Shown here piece after piece: positions 44,027 to 52,036 of a DNA stretch of 64,000 nt. Position 1 is the stretch's first letter. Each line of letters opens with the position of its first letter. Source of the stretch: CBDDCX01 sp965226925 (GTDB taxonomy: Bacteria > Gemmatimonadota > Gemmatimonadetes > Longimicrobiales > Gaopeijiaceae). The translations under genes and the position numbers were made by a program. A model generated the notes under the pieces. It saw only the letters and a program-made list of their open reading frames with translations. It did not search any database and was not told the DNA's origin. The DNA is taken from assembly GCA_965226925.1 (NCBI GenBank), contig CBDDEN010000006.1:186001-250000 (forward strand), read 5' to 3'.

Positions 44027-45301
44027 CTAGATCGGACGCGGACGCAGCGTCAGGTTGGCCAGGAACAGGCCGGTCACCAGCGAGATCGCCAGGATCATCA
44101 TCAGGAACGCGGACTCGATTCCGAGAGGGATGTCGCTGCCGACGAACGCCTGCAGGGACCGGAGGCCCAGGCTCCCCGGCACGAGCAGGAGCAACCCGGG
44201 AAGCAGCGGGACCGCGGCGGGTCCTCCACTCGCCCGGGCCAGGAGCGTACTCACGCACCCGAGGGCCCACGCACCCAGCGCCATCCCGACCTCCGGTCCC
44301 ATCGCGTCGCTTCCCACACGGGCGACCGCGAACCCCACGAACGCACCGATCAGTATCCGCACGTAGTCGCGCGGGTGCGCACGAAACAGGACCGTGAACG
44401 TCGCGGCGATGAGCGGCAACGCGGCCCACTGCACCCAGCTCGGGAGACCCTCCGGCTGAGTCGCGCCTACGTGATCGGCACCGAGGAACGGGGTCAACTT
44501 CCAGCCCAGCGCCGCCCCGAACCCGAGCTGCAGAAAGGTGATGCTCGCGCCCATCAGACGGGCCGTGCCGCTCACCAAGTGATGATGGGCCAACTCGCTC
44601 ATCGCGATCGTCAGGGTCAGTCCGGGAATGAGGATGATCAGCCCGGCGAGGGTGGCGACGAACGCGAACATCGGCTCGAGCTGCGTCGCGAAGAGATGCC
44701 CGCCCACCGCCGCGACCAGGCCGGCGACCACCGGCACGAGCCGTTCCAGACGAGTCCGTCCGCCCGCTATGACCGTGATGCACCCGATCACCCCGCCGAT
44801 GACCGCTGCGCCGAGACTCTCGCGCCACCCTCCGCCGAAGAACAGCGCCGCTGTGCCCGACGCGAGCGTGAACGCCAGGACCGTGGTGAAGGGCCCGTAA
44901 CGGGGCGGCCGGTCGGCGAACCCACGGATGAGGGCCGTCGCATCGCCCACGGACATCTCACCGGAGCGAACGTCCTTCATGATGCGGTCCAGGTCGGTGA
45001 GACGCTCCAGGTGGGTCTCCCCCTGATCGACGCGCAGCAGACGCTGCTGGTCCCCTACGGAAGTGATGATCGACGTGGGGGTGACCAAGAACTGCGCTTC
45101 GAGGCCCAGCTCGGCCGCGACGCTGCAGAGCGTCTCCTCCAGCCGGTGGGAGGGGATGCCGTAAACGTGGAGGGCCTGGGCGAGCTCGAGGAGGAACTCC
45201 TCGGGCTGGCCGGCGGGATGGGTGGGCTGGGCGGGTCGGTTCACGATGGGGGGCGTTCGTTGATTCACGATGGATGGAGTGTGTGCGACTCGCTTGGGCA
45301 T
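44027..45301 (-). CDS. Threonine/serine exporter family protein (ThrE, fused domains)
   Basis: The N-terminal cytosolic-like part (EEFLLELAQALHVYGIPSHR, LEETLCSVAAELGLEAQFLV, TPTSIITSVG) is the DUF1212 signature. About ten membrane helices follow, covering both the ThrE (residues ~130-270) and the ThrE_2-like half (from about residue 285), so this is the single-chain form as in Corynebacterium ThrE. The protein should export threonine and serine across the inner membrane. The ATG at 45301 (MPKRVAHTPSIVN) gives 424 aa; the longer frame to 45421 has no support. Confidence 0.88.
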   Translation of the reverse strand: MPKRVAHTPSIVNQRTPPIVNRPAQPTHPAGQPEEFLLELAQALHVYGIPSHRLEETLCSVAAELGLEAQFLVTPTSIITSVGDQQRLLRVDQGETHLERLTDLDRIMKDVRSGEMSVGDATALIRGFADRPPRYGPFTTVLAFTLASGTAALFFGGGWRESLGAAVIGGVIGCITVIAGGRTRLERLVPVVAGLVAAVGGHLFATQLEPMFAFVATLAGLIILIPGLTLTIAMSELAHHHLVSGTARLMGASITFLQLGFGAALGWKLTPFLGADHVGATQPEGLPSWVQWAALPLIAATFTVLFRAHPRDYVRILIGAFVGFAVARVGSDAMGPEVGMALGAWALGCVSTLLARASGGPAAVPLLPGLLLLVPGSLGLRSLQAFVGSDIPLGIESAFLMMILAISLVTGLFLANLTLRPRPI

Positions 45302-45715
45302 GGCAACGCCCGAGGCCGGCCTCGCGTGGCCACGGCCCGCCCGGTGTCCGATCGAGGTCTGACGGCCCTGGGCCTGCCGGACACCTATCCGATGTCCCGC
45401 TCGGCAAGGTCGGTCCCTCACGAGGCGTGTCGGCGAGTGGGAAGCCAGGTTCAGGCCGAGCGGCTTCGGGGGGTCTGGTGTCGCTCTGCCTGCTCTCCCG
45501 ACGGAAGGGGTCGGGAGTTAGCTTGGTTCCCGGCCACCCGCCGATCGAAGGCCGAGTCCGTGTGGGCGTCGCCACTGCCCTTCGGGGTCTGGAGAGACGC
45601 CCCCGATTGGGACGATCTGCGTGTGGCGACGCAAAGGGAGCCGTCCTAGCCGGCGTGAGACCTCTCATCACGTTCGAGCTGGGCATGAGACGAAACCCAA
45701 GAAGCCGGAGGCGTC
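45302..45715. other. Intergenic region without recognised gene
   Basis: Four hundred bases separate the divergent ThrE gene and the next membrane protein gene. The open frames here have no family resemblance, and no RNA gene, promoter pair or repeat stands out. It probably holds both promoters. Confidence 0.5.
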
Positions 45716-46165
45716 ATGTCGGATCAACACGAAGCGGCCGCAAGCGGCACACCCAAACACCTGTGGGTAGTGGGCATCCTCGCCGTCTTGTGGAATGCCA
45801 TGGGCGCGTGGGACTACTACGCGACACAGACGCGGAACGAGGCGTACATGAGTGGCTTCACCCCGGAGCAACTCGAGTTCTTCTACGGCTTCCCCACCTG
45901 GGTCGTCGCCTTCTGGGCCATCGCCGTCTGGGGCGGCCTGCTCGGTAGCGTCCTACTGCTGATGAGGAAGGCGTGGGCCGTCCCGGTCTTTCTGGTCTCC
46001 TTCGTCGCGATGGTGATAACCGCGTTCCAGAACTTCGTGCTGTCGAACGGACTCGAAGTGATGGGCGATGCGGTCTCCCTGATCTTCACCGTCGCGATCT
46101 TCCTGGTGTCGCTAGGGCTGTATCTGTATGCACGAGCCATGAGGGAGCGGGGGGTGCTGGTCTGA
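45716..46165 (+). CDS. Four-helix membrane protein of unknown function
   Basis: A 149-aa protein with four predicted membrane segments: LWVVGILAVLWNAMGAWDYY, VVAFWAIAVWGGLLGSVLLL, WAVPVFLVSFVAMVITAFQN and LIFTVAIFLVSLGLYLYARA. The WNAMGAWDYYATQTRNEAY segment is characteristic of a widespread family of small membrane proteins, sometimes mislabelled sugar transporter. The start has GGAGG upstream (AGCCGGAGGCGTC). It stands alone between a long intergenic region and relics. No function is known. Confidence 0.8.
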   Translation: MSDQHEAAASGTPKHLWVVGILAVLWNAMGAWDYYATQTRNEAYMSGFTPEQLEFFYGFPTWVVAFWAIAVWGGLLGSVLLLMRKAWAVPVFLVSFVAMVITAFQNFVLSNGLEVMGDAVSLIFTVAIFLVSLGLYLYARAMRERGVLV

Positions 46166-46281
46166 GAACGTCCGTACCGACTTGAGCCCTGATTGATGCG
46201 AGGAGGGGCGGGACGGGCAGGTTGTACCCTTGTGTCCCGCGCTTGCGCTTGGCACACGGCCCATAAGATGTTGGGCCCGCC

Positions 46282-46380
46282 ATGAGCACCATCGACGTAG
46301 TCCGCCTGAACACCGCCCTGGAGGGTCGCTACGTCGTCGAGCGTGTGCTCGGCGAGGGCGGGATGTACAATCCTCGCCGC
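46282..46380 (+). pseudogene. N-terminal relic of a serine/threonine protein kinase
   Basis: The first 28 codons read like a Gemmatimonadota-type kinase start: VVRLNTALEGRYVVERVLGE then GGM, the glycine-rich loop. Immediately after this the reading frame turns into sequence with no kinase likeness (YNPRRLARDR). The ATP-binding lysine and everything downstream are missing. So only the promoter-proximal end of a kinase gene remains, joined directly upstream of the DinB-like gene. Confidence 0.55.
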
Positions 46381-46428
46381 CTTGCGCGTGACCGAACGTA
46401 CACGGCTCTTCAGAACGGACCACACACA

Positions 46429-46459
46429 ATGACCATGACCATGACCCATGACCATGACC
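46429..46459 (+). repeat. ATGACC hexanucleotide repeats at a start codon
   Basis: ATG codons occur at 46429, 46435, 46441, 46448 and 46454, spaced by ATGACC units with one extra C after the third. The first three are in one frame, the last two in the frame of the DinB-like gene. Gain or loss of units, or of the single C, would change the leader or which starts are in frame. Confidence 0.75.
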
Positions 46460-46972
46460 AAGCCCGCTCTCATTGCCGCCGTCGCGGCGGTGCTCGCCTC
46501 ACCCCTCTCGCTGTCCGCCCAGAATCCGCTCGTGGAATCGTTGCAGGGCCTCTTCGACGTCACGAAGACCAACATCATGGCGACCGCAGAGATGCTGGAC
46601 GACGAGATGTACGCGTACCGACCGACCGCCGAGGTTCGGAGCACGGCCGAGCTTCTGGCCCACATCGCCAACGCGCAGTTCTCCTTCTGCAGTGGCGCAG
46701 CGCGTGAAGCCAACCCCAACTCCGAGAACTTCGAGGAGACGCGGACAGGCAAGGGGGAGATCATCGAAGCGCTCGAGCGAGGCTTCGGGTACTGCGAGCG
46801 GGTCTTCGGACGGACGACGGATGCGGGGACAGCGGGGGCGGCGGACCTTTTTGACGCTCCCAACACCGTCGGCGGAATACTCGCCTTCAACTCCGCACAC
46901 AACTACGAGCACTACGGCAATCTGGTAACCTACATGCGCCTGAACGGAATCGTACCGCCGTCATCCATGTAA
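46448..46972 (+). CDS. Secreted DinB-like protein
   Basis: A signal peptide (KPALIAAVAAVLASPLSLSAQ) precedes a four-helix DinB/YfiT-like domain with three probable metal His: HIANAQF, then SAHNYEHYGNLVTYMRLNG. Such exported DinB-like proteins are frequent in Gemmatimonadota and Acidobacteria; the bundle binds a divalent metal, possibly as a thiol-dependent transferase, but no activity is known for the exported form. Length is 174 aa from ATG 46448; ATG 46454 is equally possible because of the repeat at the start. Confidence 0.82.
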   Translation: MTMTKPALIAAVAAVLASPLSLSAQNPLVESLQGLFDVTKTNIMATAEMLDDEMYAYRPTAEVRSTAELLAHIANAQFSFCSGAAREANPNSENFEETRTGKGEIIEALERGFGYCERVFGRTTDAGTAGAADLFDAPNTVGGILAFNSAHNYEHYGNLVTYMRLNGIVPPSSM

Positions 46973-46988
46973 CCCCGGTCCGGGTTAC
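46969..46988. terminator. Inverted repeat at the end of the DinB-like gene
   Basis: GTAACCC (46969-46975) and GGGTTAC (46982-46988) flank a six-base centre and include the stop codon. No T-run follows. It may contribute to termination between the two convergent genes; the following 46989-47109 shows nothing else. Confidence 0.35.
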
Positions 46989-47109
46989 CGCTTAGCGGCC
47001 CCGTCGACATGACCGGCACACTCTCGAACTCCTAGCGACGCGGTCCGGCTCCTCGAGAACCGTGACGCACGCAAGTAGTGGCTCAACGCCTCCTCCTTAC
47101 TTGCACCAC

Positions 47110-47778
47110 TTACCGCACCACGGTCACCGTACCTTCCATACCCCCGTGGACCGTGCAGAGATATCGGTACTGCGCGGCCGTCCCGTAGGTATTGCTGTGC
47201 ATACCGGCGCCCTGGGTGACCGAGCCCGGGGGAAGGGGTGTAGGACCGCCTACATACGTCACGTTGTGAACATCGCCCGGCGAGTTCCACGTCCACTCGA
47301 CCGTGCTGCCGATCTGCACGATCACGTCGCTGGGATCGAAGAAGTTGTTTCTCACCATCACCGCGGCCGCGGTCGGTGGAGCGGCCGCGAAGGCGCCGAA
47401 GGTGAGCGTCGGCAGGCCGGGGACGCCTGCCGTGACGGATTGGGACGTGGCTGCGGGACCCAAAGTGTGCGTCGCTAGGGCGAGCCCGCTCGAGTCGGTT
47501 CCCACCTGAGCAGGATCCACCGAGCCACCGCCCGACGCCACGGACCACGTGACCACCACGCCCGGCACTGGATCGTCGTTTTCATCCCGGGCGGTCACGG
47601 CGTAGGGCGTCGGGAGGGGGTTGTTGAAATACCAGGCCTGCTGGTCGCCACCGCTCTTGACGAGCTGTGTCGCCGAATCGGTCTGAGCGGCCTCGGGGGC
47701 CGTGCCATCGGTGCTGCACGCGGCGCCGAGGAGCGCGGCACTCAACGCTGAAATCAAGAACATACACTTGTCGGACAT
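47110..47778 (-). CDS. Lipoprotein with Ig-like domain and cupredoxin (blue copper) domain
   Basis: ATG 47778 (MSDKCMFLISALSAALLGAA then CS) gives a lipoprotein; an upstream ATG at 47784 adds two residues. Residues ~45-115 form an Ig/Big-like domain (YAVTARDENDDPVPGVVVTW, GTDSSGLALATHTLG). The last ~85 residues are a plastocyanin-like domain: VMVRNNFFDPSDVIVQIGST, VEWTWNSPGDVHNV with His and YLCTVHGGMEGTV supplying Cys, His and Met, a complete type I copper site. It is probably a surface or periplasmic electron carrier. It is divergent from the CHRD gene. Confidence 0.87.
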   Translation of the reverse strand: MSDKCMFLISALSAALLGAACSTDGTAPEAAQTDSATQLVKSGGDQQAWYFNNPLPTPYAVTARDENDDPVPGVVVTWSVASGGGSVDPAQVGTDSSGLALATHTLGPAATSQSVTAGVPGLPTLTFGAFAAAPPTAAAVMVRNNFFDPSDVIVQIGSTVEWTWNSPGDVHNVTYVGGPTPLPPGSVTQGAGMHSNTYGTAAQYRYLCTVHGGMEGTVTVVR

Positions 47779-47982
47779 CGTCACCCCCGGGAATCGGACT
47801 TGGATTGCGGTGCGGCGCCTCGTCCCGAGCGACGACGACGCTTAAAGACTACTAAGCCGCGACCGGCCCGCGGATCGAAAGGGGTGAGGGCCAGCGCTTA
47901 GGCGCCTTGAACTGGATATACGAGTGGGAAAACGGGCGGTCAAGACAGACCTGGAGACAACAGCTCCAACCATCTCTTGTGG

Positions 47983-48011
47983 TTGACCCCCGGACTCGGC
48001 GCTCTTATTAC
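47983..48011 (+). promoter_or_regulatory. Sigma-70-like promoter of the collagen/CHRD lipoprotein gene
   Basis: TTGACC (47983-47988) and TATTAC (48006-48011) are separated by exactly 17 bases, giving 5/6 and 4/6 matches to the consensus. Transcription would begin near 48018, leaving a 38-base leader that contains the small palindrome AGCGC-GTA-GCGCT and the strong GAGGAGG site. Confidence 0.5.
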
Positions 48012-48055
48012 ACACAGACACATTTAAGCGCGTAGCGCTCAACCGAGGAGGATTT

Positions 48056-48610
48056 ATGAGACCCTATGTTGTTCGATCCGTGGCACTCTTTGCCGCAGTC
48101 TGCTTCCTTGCCACTTGCGAAGGCGACCCCGGACCTACCGGACCAGCGGGAGCAGCCGGACTAGCGGGACCAACCGGCGCGACGGGGCCGGCGGGGCCGA
48201 ATGGGCCGACGGAAATCGAGACCTTCACTGCGGACATGAACGAGGCGAATGTGGTGGGCGGTACCGGGAGCATCGCAACCGGCACCGCGAGCTTCGCCGT
48301 CGCCGGGCAAACCCTTCTGTACAGCCTCGAAGTCGCGGACCTCACTGACGCGACGGCGGTCCACATTCACGGTCCCGCCGCCGCGGGCGTCAATGGGGGC
48401 GTCATTCAGAGCCTCTGTAATGCCGACGATGCGCCGGTGTGCGAGACCGGCACGGTCAACGGGGTCCTCGTGGCGGGCGCGGCTAACTACCCGAGGATCT
48501 CGTTCGATTCACTTTTGGTTCTGATGCGGAACGGGAACGCCTACGTCAACGTGCACACCGCCGTAAACGGCGGAGGCGAAATCCGAGGGCAGATCGCCAC
48601 GGTTCCGTAA
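48056..48610 (+). CDS. Lipoprotein with collagen-like repeat and CHRD domain
   Basis: After a lipoprotein signal (VALFAAVCFLATCEGD) comes a short Gly-X-Y stretch (GPTGPAGAAGLAGPTGATG then PAGPNGPT), about ten triplets, and a CHRD domain (ATAVHIHGPAAAGVNGGVIQ, NGNAYVNVHTAVNGGGEIRG). CHRD domains were first seen in chordin and occur in bacterial secreted proteins of unknown role; the HIHGPA and VHTxxxxxGEIRG motifs are complete. The collagen part may give a stalk holding the domain off the membrane. GAGGAGG at -8 supports the ATG. Confidence 0.9.
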   Translation: MRPYVVRSVALFAAVCFLATCEGDPGPTGPAGAAGLAGPTGATGPAGPNGPTEIETFTADMNEANVVGGTGSIATGTASFAVAGQTLLYSLEVADLTDATAVHIHGPAAAGVNGGVIQSLCNADDAPVCETGTVNGVLVAGAANYPRISFDSLLVLMRNGNAYVNVHTAVNGGGEIRGQIATVP

Positions 48611-48658
48611 ACTCCGGCGTGGATTTCCACGGTGGATTTCCACACATGGGGGAATGAA

Positions 48659-48691
48659 GTGGGAGCAGGGCTGTTCGATCCCTGCTCCCAC
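48659..48691 (+). terminator. Strong hairpin downstream of the CHRD gene
   Basis: A perfect 12-bp stem, GTGGGAGCAGGG (48659-48670) with CCCTGCTCCCAC (48680-48691), and a nine-base loop lie 49 bases after the stop. It is followed by C- and G-rich sequence rather than T, so it is a terminator candidate by position and stability only. Upstream, GGATTTCCAC is duplicated at 48621-48640. Confidence 0.55.
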
Positions 48692-48801
48692 GCTCCCCCC
48701 GAACCTCTCTGGAGGTAGCCGGTATGACCTGACTGCCTTCCGAGGCTTCTCGAGGTGAGTGTCAGCTTGACTCCGCCCCTGACGCAGATCATCATCGAAC
48801 C

Positions 48802-49137
48802 ATGCGACGATCATCATCCCAGAGGTTCTGGTCGTGCCTTCAGCTCCTCATCCTCGGAGCGCTTGGCACGGGCCTTCCGTCCCATAGTCATGGGATGTCT
48901 GGGAACCACCCGGTCGAACTCGTCGCTCCGGATCATCATGGCCATGGAGTCGTGCTGACGGAGCAGACGGACCGCATTCCCACCGTCGCCGTCCTCCCTG
49001 CGATCCCCAGCCAAGCCACAACGGCTGCCGATCGTCCGGTCGTGGTCACGCACACCGTCCCGGCCTCCCAGAGTGACCTTCCGAACGAGCGCGCTCCTCC
49101 TTCCACCTCCCCACGCGCACCCCCCCTCCCCATCTAG
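48802..49137 (+). CDS. Small exported His-rich protein at the head of the metal-efflux operon
   Basis: The frame begins with a signal-like segment (FWSCLQLLILGALGTGLPSH) and contains SHSHGMSGNH and DHHGHG, then an Ala/Pro/Thr-rich part ending in NERAPPSTSPRAPPLPI. Histidine clusters and location 106 bases before the TolC-like gene suggest a periplasmic metal-binding accessory. There is no family I can name, and the composition is low in complexity, so the call is tentative. It starts at ATG 48802 without a strong ribosome site. Confidence 0.5.
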   Translation: MRRSSSQRFWSCLQLLILGALGTGLPSHSHGMSGNHPVELVAPDHHGHGVVLTEQTDRIPTVAVLPAIPSQATTAADRPVVVTHTVPASQSDLPNERAPPSTSPRAPPLPI

Positions 49138-49243
49138 TCCGAGCGCCTTTGAGCGCGCGGATATCCAGCGGTATTACCCAGAACACAGACGTTGGGACGC
49201 CCCGATCCGAGGTGGCGCGTAACGGAAACACGAACCCGGAGTC

Positions 49244-50530
49244 ATGCTCGTGTACAAAACGACAAGGATCCTCCTGCTGGTGGCCGCCCTCGGCTCCTGG
49301 CCCGCTACCGTAGCGCCTCAGGAGGCTACAAGGCGGGTTGGCCTGGACGAGGCGCTCAGCCTGTTCGCCGCCAACAATCTGGAGCTCCGCCTCGCACACT
49401 CCCGACGGGCGGAGGCAGCGGGACTCGCACGGCAGGCGAACGCATTTCCAAACCCGACGGCGACCGTGACGCACGAGCCTCTCTCCAGGGAGGGCCAGGA
49501 CTATTCCGAGACGTATGTGAACCTGAGCCAACGCTTCGAGTTGCCGGGCGCGCGCAGCGCCCGGAGCGCGGCGGCGGACCGGGTTCTGCGAGCCGCCGAA
49601 GCACGGCTGCGTGCCGACAGCGCGCGCCTCGCCTTCGACGTGAAGCGCGCATTCGTGCAAGCGGTCGTGGCCGAGGATCGTCTCCATGTGACGGAGCGGG
49701 TCGCCGAGGTCTTCCGTGAGGGCGCCCGTCGGGCGGTCGTTCGCGAGGCGGAGGGGGACATCTCCCTCTTCGACCTCCGGAGGCTCGTCGTGGAACGGAT
49801 TCGTTACGAGAACCTGCTCGCCGAAAGTCGACTGGACGTTTCGCGCGCCCGACGAGCATTGGCTCTCCTGATCGTCCCTGAGGCGGAGTCCACCGAGGTG
49901 GCGCCTGGAGAGGCTCTCGGAGATTTCCCACCCGAGCCGGCGCTGGACGACCTACTGGAGGGTACGGTCGCGCAGCGACAGGAGATCGTGGCGGCACGTG
50001 CGGAAGTAGACGCCGCGCTGGCCGGGGTACGCTTGGCCCGGGCGGAACGCATTCCCGACATCACCGCCGTTGGCGGCTCCAAGAGACAGTCCGACGGTTT
50101 CCGAGGCGTCTACCTTGGTCTGTCCGTCCCGCTTTCCCTGTTCGACCGAGGCGCCGGCACCGTGGAGGCATCAAGTGCACAACTCCGCTCCGCCGAGGAG
50201 CGTCTCGCCCTGACCTCGCGCCAAGTCCAGAACGACCTGCGAAGCGCCGTCGAGTCGTATCGGAGCCTCCTGGGCCGCAGCCAGCTGCTGGGCGGGGGCC
50301 TGCTCGACGAGGATCCGGATCTCCTGCAGATCGCCGAGGTGGCGTACGAAGCGGGGGAGATGGAGTTGGTGCAGCTCCTGGACGCCGCCGACGCCCTATG
50401 GGATGCGCGCACCGCCGAGGTGCGACTCAAGGCTGACCTGTGGACCGCCTACTACGACCTCGAACGGGCGGTGGGTGGCTTCGACACCCCCGCCGCACGA
50501 GAGACGAATTCGATGGAGAACGAACGATGA
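49244..50530 (+). CDS. TolC-family outer-membrane channel of an RND efflux pump
   Basis: The 428-aa protein has an export signal (ILLLVAALGSWPATVAPQEA) and the two TolC repeats: GLDEALSLFAANNLELRLA and SRRAEAAGLARQANAFPNPT, then QRFELPGARSARSAAADRVL and, in the second half, SLFDRGAGTVEASSAQLRSA. Long helices with coiled-coil character fit the periplasmic tunnel. It should form the exit duct for the inner-membrane pump encoded two genes later. Its stop overlaps the adaptor gene start (ATGA), and it is the first of three coupled structural genes. CzcC/CusC-like by context. Confidence 0.9.
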   Translation: MLVYKTTRILLLVAALGSWPATVAPQEATRRVGLDEALSLFAANNLELRLAHSRRAEAAGLARQANAFPNPTATVTHEPLSREGQDYSETYVNLSQRFELPGARSARSAAADRVLRAAEARLRADSARLAFDVKRAFVQAVVAEDRLHVTERVAEVFREGARRAVVREAEGDISLFDLRRLVVERIRYENLLAESRLDVSRARRALALLIVPEAESTEVAPGEALGDFPPEPALDDLLEGTVAQRQEIVAARAEVDAALAGVRLARAERIPDITAVGGSKRQSDGFRGVYLGLSVPLSLFDRGAGTVEASSAQLRSAEERLALTSRQVQNDLRSAVESYRSLLGRSQLLGGGLLDEDPDLLQIAEVAYEAGEMELVQLLDAADALWDARTAEVRLKADLWTAYYDLERAVGGFDTPAARETNSMENER

Positions 50531-52026
50531 TCGCCACGAGAGCTCGAGCCCGATCCCACCCCTCGATCATCGGGGTGGGTGCGCTGGTGCTGGTGGCCGC
50601 CGCGTGCGGCGACACCGAGCCGGGCGCGGAGCCGGAGATCGGCGCCGTCGTCGTGACCCAGTGGAATGATTCCACCGAGCTGTTCCTCGAGTATCCGTTT
50701 TTGGTAGCCGGGGAGCAGACGGGCAACTGGGCCATCCACCTGACCGACATGGAGGACTTCCAGCCCATTCGCTCGGGGCGCCTGACGGTTGCCTTCACGA
50801 GCGCCCAAGTCGTGGGCGAGACCTTCCAGGTCGATGCCCCGGCCCGCGACGGTATCTTCCTCCTGGATCCGGTCGTGATGCAGCCCGGCGTCTACCGCGT
50901 GGAGCTGTCGCTCACGAGCCCCCAGGTGAACAGCCGGCACGTTCTAGACCAGGTGCGCGTTCACCCCACTCTCGAGGACGCTCTCGCCGCGGAGTCAGCG
51001 GAAGACGAAGGCGGCATCGCCTTCTTGAAGGAGCAGCAGTGGGTGATTCCCTTTGCGGTCCATCCGGCAGGGGAACACGACGTCCAACGAACCGTGGCGA
51101 GTCCCGCCGAGGTCGTGCCGCCCGATGGTGCGCTGGTGCAAGTGAGCGCGCTGGTGGACGGGATCGCACCTACTGATGAGAACCGCGACGCGCCATCGGT
51201 TGGTGAGCGGGTCCGTGAGGGCCAGGTCCTCGTCGTGCTCGCTCCCACCGCTCAAGGCGGCGGGTTCGCGGAGTCGCGCGGACGCGTCGAGCGCCTCGAA
51301 CGAGAGGTGGAGCGGAGTGAGCGGCTCTTCGCTGCCGGTGCCATCGCCGGCAAGCGTCTCGAGGAGGCCCGTCACGACCTGGAGATCGCGCGGGCGGAGC
51401 TCGATGCGATGGGTGGCGCCACCGACGGCGCCTATCGATTGGGTCTTCGGGCCCCCATCTCGGGGGTGATCGCGAGGCGCAACTTCGTGCCGGGAGGACG
51501 CGTCGAGGCGGGCGAGCCGATGTTCACCATCGTGGATCCCCGGACCGCGTGGATACGGGTCCAAATGCCCGCCGCCCGGGCGACGCAGATCCCCCGCACC
51601 GCCACGGCAACCTTCACAACGGAGGATTCGGACCAAGTGTTCCACACTTCCCGACTCCTGTCCGTGGGCAACGTCATGAACCCTCAAACGCGGACCGTAC
51701 CGGTCGTGTTCGAGGTGGAGCAGGCCGCGGGGATGTTCACCTTCGGCCAGCTGGCCCAGGCGACCGTCCCGATCGGCGGCACGGTGACGGGCATCGCCTT
51801 GCCCAACGAGGCCATCTTGGACGACAACGGGACGCCCGTGGCTTACGTGCAGACGGGCGGTGAGACCTTCGCGCGCCGGATCCTGACTCTGGGCGCACGC
51901 GACGGCACTCGAACGCAGGTGCTGGCGGGTCTGAGCCTCGGTGAGATGGTCGTGACCGTAGGTGCTTATCAGGTGCGCCTCGCCTCACTGTCCGGCGGCG
52001 ATTTCGCCGGCGGACACGCACACTGA
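50527..52026 (+). CDS. RND efflux periplasmic adaptor with N-terminal FixH-like domain (CusB/CzcB type)
   Basis: The lipoprotein signal ends at VLVAAACGD. Residues ~40-135 (ELFLEYPFLVAGEQTGNWAI, FQPIRSGRLTVAF) form an added beta domain before the usual adaptor. The adaptor then shows the barrel-sandwich (VREGQVLVVLAPTAQGGGF, LGLRAPISGVIARRNFVPGG), the alpha-hairpin (RVERLEREVERSERLFAAGA) and membrane-proximal beta parts. It links the inner-membrane pump to the TolC channel and, as in CusB, may bind metal. The His tail GGHAH ends the protein. The start is ATG 50527 by the ATGA overlap; length 499 aa, long for the family because of the extra domain. Confidence 0.9.
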   Translation: MIATRARARSHPSIIGVGALVLVAAACGDTEPGAEPEIGAVVVTQWNDSTELFLEYPFLVAGEQTGNWAIHLTDMEDFQPIRSGRLTVAFTSAQVVGETFQVDAPARDGIFLLDPVVMQPGVYRVELSLTSPQVNSRHVLDQVRVHPTLEDALAAESAEDEGGIAFLKEQQWVIPFAVHPAGEHDVQRTVASPAEVVPPDGALVQVSALVDGIAPTDENRDAPSVGERVREGQVLVVLAPTAQGGGFAESRGRVERLEREVERSERLFAAGAIAGKRLEEARHDLEIARAELDAMGGATDGAYRLGLRAPISGVIARRNFVPGGRVEAGEPMFTIVDPRTAWIRVQMPAARATQIPRTATATFTTEDSDQVFHTSRLLSVGNVMNPQTRTVPVVFEVEQAAGMFTFGQLAQATVPIGGTVTGIALPNEAILDDNGTPVAYVQTGGETFARRILTLGARDGTRTQVLAGLSLGEMVVTVGAYQVRLASLSGGDFAGGHAH

Positions 52027-52036
52027 GGGGACCACG

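Noticed and set aside
44375..45649. Large plus-strand open frame opposite the ThrE gene
   Set aside because: The antisense frame has no family likeness and is explained by GC-rich third positions of the minus-strand ThrE gene.
46499..46912. Minus-strand frame opposite the DinB-like gene
   Set aside because: The plus-strand frame has the signal peptide and DinB His residues; the reverse frame shows nothing.
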